This document shows positions 55,571 through 64,000 of a stretch of DNA of 64,000 bases, one piece after another; the stretch's first letter is position 1, and every line of letters starts with the position of its first letter. The notes under the pieces are model-generated. The model was not told the DNA's origin. It made no database searches and saw only the letters and a program-made list of their open reading frames with translations. Origin of the DNA: Plotosus lineatus. Lineage: Eukaryota; Chordata; Actinopteri; Siluriformes; Plotosidae. The translations under genes were made by a program, and so were the position numbers. Location of the stretch: contig CM045731.1 of NCBI GenBank assembly GCA_024760905.1, forward strand, positions 50,080,501 to 50,144,500, written 5' to 3'.

Positions 55571-55708
55571 TCAGTCTAATTTATACAGAAATTCAGTACA
55601 GTTTAATACTTTTATTGTCTGTTTGTTCTGCTGGAGAACGGGCTGTCTGAGTTTTATTTTCCATGATGCCAAAGTCTCCAATTCTTCCCTCAGGTTAGAG
55701 TGCAAGTT
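55571..55708 (-). pseudogene. Complete inverted ICE1 last-exon copy
   Basis: The full 46-codon exon with acceptor and TGA, on the minus strand, reverse complement of 52338-52475. In units A and C the corresponding inverted copy is truncated, so this arrangement is probably the ancestral one. Confidence 0.55.
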
Positions 55709-55802
55709 CTGCAAACCAAACTCATTACAAAGTACAGATTTAAACACTAAATAGAATACAAATGATTCACAAAACAAAGTGTTCAGTATGAAAAGGAAAT
55801 AT

Positions 55803-57096
55803 TAATCTCTTTGAAAATACTGTGTATCTGTTACATGTGCTAAAATATGCTTCTGAAACACATTCTGAGACAGTCTTACTCATTAATACAGTATTAATGT
55901 AGCAAAATGTAGTAATGATGAAGAAAAACTTTTCAATTTTTACTGTTATATTTATTGATGATAAAATATCAACATTATGCAGCATATACTGTCATAAAGC
56001 ACTACTATTAAAGTCTTTTTCAATTACTTTTCCAGTACAGTACCGAAATTAATTCTTAGAATATTTGTTTGTGAGATTTATGTTCTGTAGCATGTTTAAC
56101 AAACGATACAAAAAGGATGAACTTTATTATGCTTCATCTCCTTTTACATTGAAGTTGGAGTGACCTCTTCAAGATGGCGCTGCTGAGAGGGCGACATGGC
56201 GGAGTTCTCAGAGTCAAATTGTTTCTTTGTTCGTTTTACTTTGTTTTATTTGTTGTTTTGTTTGTTCATGTTTTGCACTATGCTCGTCTATGACCGGCCG
56301 ACCCTATTCCAGCAATGAGATCGGAGTCTTGGGGCAACTAAGCACAAGCAAGCATGCTATCCTGAGCTAATATGATATGGTAGCTCAATGTCAGTCGCAG
56401 CCCGGCTAACAATAAGCCCTGGTGGAGTTCTCAGAGTCATGTTGTTTCTTTTGATTTGTTTTGTTTGTTCATGTTTTGCACTATGCTCGTCAATGATCGG
56501 TCGGCTCTACTACAGCTATGAGCCGCACCCCAGCTAACAATAAGCCCAGGCAGGAAGGGGCCAAACGAAGACTCCGGTGATTGGGATCGCAGGGGATGAA
56601 ATCCGTGGAGCCGGCTGGTGCAATCGCCTCGTCCAGTAAACAAAACATGATGTACAAAACATGCACAAAACATGAACAAACAAGACAACAAAGAAAACAA
56701 ATTAAAAAGAACAAAAAAAACAATTTGACTCCGAGAACTCCGCGACGTCGCGCTCTGGGCAGCGCCATCTTGGAGACGTCACTCTAACTTCAATGTAAAA
56801 GGACATGAAGCGTAATAAAGTTTATGCTCTCGGTAACTTTTGTTTTCTATCGCTCAGCCAGAGAAGACGCACAGTGTTTGAGTGGTATCACAGAGCTTAA
56901 CTGGTAATTAAAACAAAAAAAGAGGCTCATTGACAACTTGTGCGTGAATGAAGAAAAAGGGGCGTTACATCATCTCAACCAATCAGCAGGAAGGGGGACA
57001 GCCATTGGCTGAATTTGAGTGACGTGTCAGTTGCCTGGCAGTCCGTGAATACTCAAGCCGTGAGTGCAAAACCGTGAATAGTCAAGGGCCTACTGT
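55803..57096. mobile_element. Fold-back Tigger-like element, left end missing (unit E)
   Basis: Copy of 1563-2855, right end GTCAAGGGCCTACTGTA. Confidence 0.5.
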
Positions 57097-57499
57097 ACAT
57101 CGTTACTTCTCGTACTCAAAATTTGACATGATAACATATGCACGAAGGAGCAAAAACGAAGTGTACACATCATCTGCAACCAATCAGCAGGAGTGAGAAA
57201 CATGAGCTCTCAGCCATTGGATAAATTTGAATCAAGTGCCAGTAATGTCATGATGATGTATATGTATACATGATGTATATGTATAATTTTTCAGGGCTGC
57301 CAATAATTCAGTGCTTCTCAAATAGTGGGGTGTGATTAAATGACTATAATGATGTAAACTTTATTTCTTTTTCCATATATTTTTTGAAAACCAACGTATA
57401 ATTGAAAACGATTTAACTCAAAACAACTTAAGTGGAGGTATACCTGTACTTGTAAATGAGTCACATTCTCGTGTGACCTTCTTGCAACCTCTGCGTGAT

Positions 57500-60002
57500 C
57501 TTCTTCTTGTCCTTTCGGCTTTTCCCTTCAGGGGTCGCCACAGCGAATCATCTGCCTCCATCTCACCCTATCCTCTGCATCTTTTTCTCTTACACCAACT
57601 GCCTTCATGTCCTCCTTCACCACATCCATGAATCGTCTCTTTGGTCTTCCTCTAGGCCTTCTGCCTGGTAGTTCCAACCTCAACATCCTACTACCAATAT
57701 ACTCACTATCCCTCCTCTGTACATGTCCAAACCATCTCAATCTAGCATTCTCTGACTTTGTCTCCAAAACATCTTACATGTGCTGTCCCTATGATGTGCT
57801 CATTCCTGATCCTATCCATCCTCGTTACTCCCAAAGAGAACCTCAACATTTTCATTTATGCTACCTCCAGCTCTGCCTCCTGTCTTTTCCCCAGGGCCAC
57901 TGTTTCTAAACCATACAACATCGCTGGCCTCAACACCGTCTTGTACAATTTTCCTTTCATTTTGGCCGATACCGCCCGATCACACATCACACCGGACACT
58001 TTTCTCCAACCATTCCAACCAGCCTGCACACGCTTCTTCACCTCTTTTCCACACTCTCCATTGCTCTGGATTGTTGAGCCTAAGTACTTAAATTCCGCCA
58101 CCTTCCTTATCTCTGCTTCTTGTAACCTCACCGTTCCTGTTGGGTCCTTGGCATTCATACACCTGTATTCTGTCTTACTGAGGCAAACCTTCATTCCCCT
58201 CCTTTCCAGGACATACCTCCATCTCTCAAGGTTTTCCTGCACTTGTTCTCTGCTCTCACTGCAGATCAGAATGTCATCTGCAAACATCATAGTCCATGGA
58301 TATTCTTGCCTAACCTCGTCTGTCAACTCTGCACGTCTCCCTTGTTCTTAAAAATGGGCACATTCACACTTCTTCTCCATTCCTCTGGCATCCTCTCACT
58401 CACACATCAGCTCTTCAAAGTGCTCTTTCCACATTCCCAGCACACTTCTTTCATCAGTCAATACATTTCCCTCTCTGTCCTTAATCACTCTAACTTGATG
58501 CACATCCTTCCCATCTCTAATTTTCTGCTGTGCCGACCTGTATAAATCATTTTCTACCTCTTTACTTTCCAACCGAGCATACAAGTCATCATACGCCCTC
58601 TGTTTGGCCTTTGACACCGCTACCTTTGCCTTACGCTGTAGCTCCCTGTACTCCTGTTTACTCTCTTCGGTCCTCTCAATGTCCCACTTCTTTTTAGGTA
58701 ACCTCTTCCTTTGTACACACTCCTGCACTTCCTCATTCCACCACCAAGTCTCCTTATCTCCTCTCCTTCCAGATGACACACCAAGTATTCTCCTACCTGT
58801 CTCCCTGATCAAATTAGCTGTAGTTGTCCACTCATCTGGACACACTTCCTGACCACCCAAAGCCTGTTTCAACTCTTCCTTGAAGACAACACAACACTCC
58901 TCCTTTTTCAGCTTCCATCACTTTGTCTTCTGCTCTGCCTTTGCCTTCTTCACCTTCCTCACCATCAGCATCATCCTGCACACCACCATCCTATGCCGTT
59001 TGGCAACACTCTCACCTGCTCCTACTTTGCAGTCACTGACTTCCTTCAAATTACATCGCCTACACAAGATGTAGTCTACCTGTGTGCTCCTACCTCCGCT
59101 TTTATAAGTCACTCTATGCTCCTCTCTTTTCTGGAAGAAAGTGTCTACCACAGCCATTTCCATCCTTTTTGCAAAATCTACCAACATCTGTTCTTCTGTG
59201 TTCCTGTCCTGGATACCAAACTTGCCCATCACTTCCTCGTCCCCTCTGTTTCCTGCACCAACATGTCCATTGAAGTCTGCCCCAATGACTACTCTTTCAT
59301 CTTTGGGGGCATTCTGCATCACTTCATCTAACTCACTCCAGAATCTCTCCTTCTCTTCTAGCTCACATCCTGCCTGTGGGGCATAAGCACTAACAACAAT
59401 GAACATCATGCCTTCAATTTCTAACTTGAGACTGATCACTCTGTCTGACACTCTTTTCACTTCTAGAACATTCCTGACAAACTCCTCCTTCAAGATGACT
59501 TCTACTCCATTTCTCTTTCCATCCACACCATGAAAAAACAGCTTAAACCCTGCTCCTAAGCTTCTAGCCTTGCTACCTTTCTACCTGGTCTCCTGAACAC
59601 ACAGCATGTCCACCTTCCTCCTCTGCATCATGTCAGCCAGCTCTCTACCTTTTCCTGTCATAGTTCCAACATTCAAAGTCCCTACTTTCAGTCCTAGACT
59701 CCTGCCCTTACTCTTTTCTCTCTGCCAACGGACACGCCTCCCGCCTCTCTTTCTTCGACGTCTTCGACCAACAGTAGTCCAATTTCCACCAGCACCCTGT
59801 TGGTTAACAGCACTGATGGCGGTTGTTGTTTACCCGGGCCTCGACCGATCCAGTATGAATTTTCTTGATATGACTCGCATGTTTTATTTGGCATTTGTTT
59901 TACGCCGTATGCCCTTCCTGATGCAACCCTCTGCATTTATCCAGGCTTGGGACCGGCGTGAGGGAGAGACACTGGCTTGTGCCCCTCCCTCACAGCTGCA
60001 TT
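57500..60002 (-). mobile_element. RTE-type LINE, internally deleted (copy 3)
   Basis: Same insertion as 3257-5507: target duplication at 57485-57499 and 60003-60017, and the same missing RT core. A 202-residue endonuclease frame is open at 58918-59526 and a 156-residue RT piece with FADDILIC at 57856-58326. Confidence 0.75.
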
Positions 60003-60209
60003 CAACCTCTGTGTGATATACAGGTATTAAGCCTAAAAATATTCACTTGCACGTGTAGTCACAAATCATCTTGATGCAAATTTCAAAATTTGCAAAAAAA
60101 ATGTTTAAATTTCCAAAAAAAAAAAATAGACCCCTGAAAAATGGAAAAAGCCAAAAGGAAAAGAAGTAAGTAATTTATGTAATTTTTTTCCATCCATGCT
60201 TTTACCTGA

Positions 60210-60342
60210 TTACTCATTCATTAATTTTCTAAACCATTTAATCCTAATTAGGGTTGTCGGAAGGCTGGTGCCTATCTCAGCTGAGTCTGAGCAAAGGCGA
60301 GGTATGCCCTGGACAGCTCATTTGGCCATTACAGGGGCAACA

Positions 60343-60379
<37 letters not shown>

Positions 60380-60560
60380 GGGTGATTTGGTATGGCCGCA
60401 TAACCTACTGTGAATGTTTTTGTACTGTTGGAGGAAACCAGAATATCCCAAGGAAACCCATGTAAACACGGAGAGAACATGCAAACCCCACACAGAAACA
60501 CCTAAGCTGGGAATCAAACCCAGGACCTTCTTGCTGCAAGGTGGATATGCTAACCAGAAG
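60210..60560. mobile_element. L2-type tail repeat with (CA)n (unit E)
   Basis: Copy of 5713-6065; the (CA)n at about 60341-60374 is the shortest of the three. Confidence 0.5.
60341..60374. repeat. (CA)n microsatellite, unit E
   Basis: About 34 bp of pure CA. Confidence 0.9.
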
Positions 60561-60865
60561 ATCTGAAAAACACTAAAATGATTGAATTAAACTTTTAGTT
60601 TGAGAAATAGCATAACACTGCTTATTTGTTTCATTGCACTCATTATTTTTGTTCCTTTTTAAAACAGAATTCTCTACATATGTTGACTTTTAAGAGTAAG
60701 GCAGTCATAAAGTAACCTCTAAAATTCCTGCAGAAATTGAGAATGTTTTCTTGGAGCTCAGCGCTCATCAACAAGACATTCTCATGTCTATGAGGTGGCG
60801 CTGCATAGTAGATAATAAATTTTCTGTGTTTTGGACTTTTTTATATGATGTATTTATGCAGTTGC

Positions 60866-60994
60866 ATGGATGTGGTAAAGGAGGACATGAAGGTCGTTGG
60901 TGTAAGAGAAGAAGATGCAAAGGATAGGGTGAGATGGAGGCAGATGATTCGCTGTGGCGACCCCTGAAGGGAAAACCCGAAAGGAAAAGAAGAA
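60866..60994 (+). mobile_element. 129-bp RTE LINE tail insertion
   Basis: A severely 5'-truncated LINE end on the plus strand: codons for MDVVKEDMKVVGVREEDA-like sequence, then ATTCGCTGTGGCGACCCC, GAAAACCCGAAAGG and an AAGAAGAAG tail. It is flanked by the exact 16-bp duplication GTATTTATGCAGTTGC (60850-60865 and 60995-61010). Units A (about 6375) and C (about 36977) have the empty site, so it inserted after the amplification. Confidence 0.85.
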
Positions 60995-61400
60995 GTATTT
61001 ATGCAGTTGCGTGTGAAGGACTATCCTTTGTTACTTGGAGTGTAGGGTGATGAACAGATGATGGCACAGAGCAGATTAGGAGTACAGAGTCACAAAGGGG
61101 CTGTTTACAGGGTGGGGGCTTTCTTGGGTGAACGCAGGAAGCTCTGACACCCTCATTTCCATACTGTTTTATGCATCTTGCTGTTGCACACCTCTTTCAA
61201 AATGACCAAAGACATTAATGATAGCCTGGGCAGTGGAAATTTTAAAAAATATACTTTTAATTCCATTATTAATCTATTTAAAATTTATAATAATTTACAA
61301 GTTATTGAAAGCATCAGTGACTTGATACACAAAGTTCGTCATAAAAACATCCAACTTCTCTTCCTCCTGATGCAAAAACAAATACTAAACACAAATTAGT

Positions 61401-64000
61401 CTAATGTATATGATCACTGAGTACAGGTTGATGGTTTGGCTGGATTTTTTTAGATAGAGTTTTGAGCTGCTGGATACAGTTGGGGACAGCTGGGGGAACC
61501 GGCTGTCTGAGTATCGTTTGCCACGATGCCAAAGCTTCCAGGGCTTCTTTGGGGTTGTTTGGGGCTAAATCATGAGTGGTGTAGACCACTGAGAGCAGCA
61601 CCTCCCTGGATATACCTGCACACAGAATACACCATAAATCATGAGTGACCAAAACACTTTCCTGATGATGGAGGAATACAAATCAGAGAACAGTACATAA
61701 ACACAAAGAGTAAGCTTATGAAGAGCAAAACTATTTGATGATTATGTAAATACCTTTTGATAGTTCTTTTCCAAACTGGATTATTCTTTTGGCAACAAAT
61801 TCGGTAGATTGGTTTACATTCTGCTTAAAGCCCAGTTGGCCAAGTCGTCCTGATTGAGAAGGAAAAAAAAATCGAGTGGAAAAACAAGAATCCAGACGTA
61901 ATGTGAGATGTTGCATTAAAACATGATTTTCTATAAACTTACCAATTAGCCTCAGGACCACCGCAATGCACATATCTCGGGATGGCACTTGTCCTGATCT
62001 CAGCTTTATCAACCAAGTGTCCAGGATCCCGAGAAGCCGGTGTCTGGTAAATAAAAAGGAGTTAAAAAATGTCAGTATGACTGTTATTGTTCTGGGAGAA
62101 CATCAGTTGGGGCAGTGGTGGCTTGGTGGTACAGTTGCTGGCTCACTCATCCCAAGTTTAGGGGTTCAAGGAACACTATCATCAGGTTGTCACTGTGTCC
62201 CAATACAGCTAACTGGGTTATCCTATCTAGAGTGAGAGGTTCATGTAATAGAACCATTGCTGACGTTCACAAAAAGTAGCTGCATAGCTGTATGCATGTT
62301 TCTGTCTCGCAATGGCCTGTTGAGCCATTTTATTACGCCTTGGCTGTATGAACCCTGTGGCGCCCATCTCAGCCTACTCTGAGCGTGGGAAGACTGATGA
62401 GCGCCACAGGGTTCATACAGCCAAGGCGTAATACATTTCAAGCCCTATTCAAGGACTTTTCAATGACAAATATTGCATTTTCAAGGATCACTTTCACCAA
62501 CCTGTATGGTAGCACCAAATTGGCAGAGATGGCATTTTAAGACACCCCTATTTTCAAAAATGACACCCCTATTTTCAAAAATGCCTCAAACTGCAATTTA
62601 CGCCACAGAAAAAAAAATGACCAAAAATTACCAAAATGGCCAAATTTTGAACATTCATTGAAAATTAACCAACTACGTTAATATATTGATGCTTTTGTTT
62701 GCAAATGAAAAGTACCTGCTTAATTCATTTGAACCATCAGTTTTGGGCTATCGACCATGGTTTTGGGTTTAAAGAGGATTAGACAAAAGAAATTTGGCAT
62801 AAAATGCTGAAAATAGTCAAATTTGGCAAATCCATTGAACTTCAACCAACCAACCAAGCCAATAGCCTGAAACTCTTGTTTGCGAGTGTAGAGTACACCC
62901 TGGACAGCTCGCCAGGCCATCGCAGGGCGGAAACACGCTGACGGCTTTGCAGCCTACTCTTGTCGAAAGTCAGCAATGGTTCTTTTACATGCTTCACACC
63001 ATAAACAGTGAGAGACATGGTTGGCACTTTGATGACCCAGTTGGAATCTATTCAACGATTGGAAATCTGCAGTACTTCAAACAGTCAACAGAGGGGTGTC
63101 TCTGATTGTTCATTCATTCATTTTCTGTAACTGCTTAACCCTAATTAGGGTCGCAGGGAGGCTGGAGCCCATCCCAGCCGACTCCAGGCAAGGGCAGAGT
63201 ACACCCTGGACAGCTCAGCAGGCCATTACAGGACGGCAACACACTGATGGCTATGTAGTCTACTCTTGTCGAAGGTCAGCAATGGTTCTTTTACATGCCT
63301 CACACCATAAACAGTGAGAGACATGGCCAGCCTTTGATAACCCAGTTAGCTGCACTGGGGGGGGACAGTGACAACCTGTTGAAAGTGAGACTTAAACCCC
63401 CAACCTTAGGATCAGTGCTCCAACACCTTTTACCACCAGGCCACCACTGCCTGCCTCTGACTGTAAGAAGTTCAATGAGCACATTAAAGTGGCCCATTTC
63501 CTTCCCAGGGAAAATAAACATGAAATAGTTTTATCTCTTGGAAAAAATAGATTCTGCCATGATTGTGTCTTTCTGAATCTATTTGCTTGCTCCTGAGAGT
63601 GAGTCCCAATGACCCTGCACTGAGCCTGATATTAGTAGACGTTGTCCTCTTGGGAAAGTCAGAGTGCAGAACGTAAGATTTCAGACTATTTCATTTTTGT
63701 GAATGGGCACCTTTAAAATAAATAGTATTACCTGCAGTACTCTCAGAGCTGCTGAGAGTAAAATAAATGTTCAGAGGAAACAGAATCATGTAGGGTACAA
63801 TTCAGTAAATATTTTCCTACAGTACCGTATAAAATTTATGAAGGTCCATGACCAGCCCTTTTGCATGCAGAGAAGATCCATGCTAAAGACATACTCCCAA
63901 CTAACAGGGCAGAGGTCATCCCCATACCACTCGCTCTTTCTGAACATCAGCTGCTGGTCTGTGAGTAAAGCCCTCAATATTCTGGGGATCGTTGTTTCAA
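61401..64000 (-). CDS. ice1: ICE1-like copy E, 3' exons, runs off the window
   Basis: Minus-strand exons: d from the right edge to 63826, e 61943-62043, f 61754-61849, g 61401-61615 with stop. Lengths, phases and splice sites equal copy A. The peptides carry the same blocks (SWEYVFSMDLLC, LRLIGRLGQLG, EALASWQTILRQPV). Exons c, b and a would lie beyond 64000. Because upstream sequence is not visible, this is the best candidate for the end of a full-length ICE1 gene, though it may equally be one more partial unit. Introns contain the SINEs and the hairpin common to all units. Confidence 0.7.
62109..62331 (+). mobile_element. tRNA-derived SINE, plus strand (unit E)
   Basis: Copy of 7488-7708. 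Confidence 0.55.
62332..62432. repeat. Inverted repeat (unit E)
   Basis: Copy of 7711-7811 with perfect 32-bp arms and the same 37-base spacer as unit A. Confidence 0.8.
63109..63452 (-). mobile_element. SINE with L2-type tail (unit E)
   Basis: Copy of 8463-8804. Confidence 0.6.

Noticed and set aside
1..64000. Prokaryotic defence, phage or biosynthetic system
   Set aside because: Composition, introns, LINEs, SINEs and microsatellites show vertebrate DNA; no bacterial gene organisation is present.

Overview
The window is eukaryotic, repeat-dense DNA of ray-finned (teleost) fish type. It has no operons, Shine-Dalgarno sites or dense long ORFs. It does have spliced exons with GT/AG borders, RTE-type and L2-type LINEs, tRNA-derived SINEs, hAT and Tigger/pogo-like DNA transposons, long (CA)n runs and one endogenous retrovirus. 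The species cannot be named from the sequence.

The backbone is a large unit repeated in tandem about five times, each copy differently eroded. On the minus strand every unit carries exons that I recognise as the C-terminal part of ICE1 (interactor of little elongation complex ELL subunit 1). Copy A (6779-14105) has eight exons that join in one open frame with consistent phases, ending in a stop codon. Copy B (17049-24824) keeps exons e, d, c, b and a, but has lost the two last exons. Copy C (37480-39908) keeps only b, a and a 35-bp exon. Copy D (42042-49547) keeps e, d, c, half of b and the 35-bp exon. Copy E (61401 to the right edge) has g, f, e and part of d and runs off the window, so a full-length gene may lie beyond 64000. 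A diverged copy of the last exon also lies on the plus strand at unit boundaries (464, 16888, 41774, 52338). Inverted partners of it lie at 1462, 31813 and 55708.

Layout: 1-6778 inverted last-exon copies, hAT-like DNA, a fold-back DNA transposon, an RTE LINE and an L2-like repeat with (CA)n. 6779-14105 ICE1 copy A with SINEs and a 1.6-kb fold-back transposon in its introns. 14107-16887 unclassified spacer. 16888-26126 copy B with a near-complete RTE LINE in an intron. 26127-30932 a truncated endogenous retrovirus: LTR, tRNA-Pro primer site, a leader with five hairpins, gag, protease. 30933-41773 the next unit with copy C. 41774-52337 copy D. 52338-64000 the next unit, with extra nested transposons at 53.2-55.1 kb, and copy E.

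Transposon target-site duplications date events relative to the amplification. The RTE copies at 3257, 33597 and 57500 share one insertion site, so they were copied with the unit. The 129-bp LINE tail at 60866 is in one unit only, so it came later. The features most worth a second look are the ICE1 partial-gene amplification, the covarying hairpin array of the retroviral leader, and two SINE types that share a head but carry tails of two different LINEs. No prokaryotic-style defence or biosynthetic system is present.
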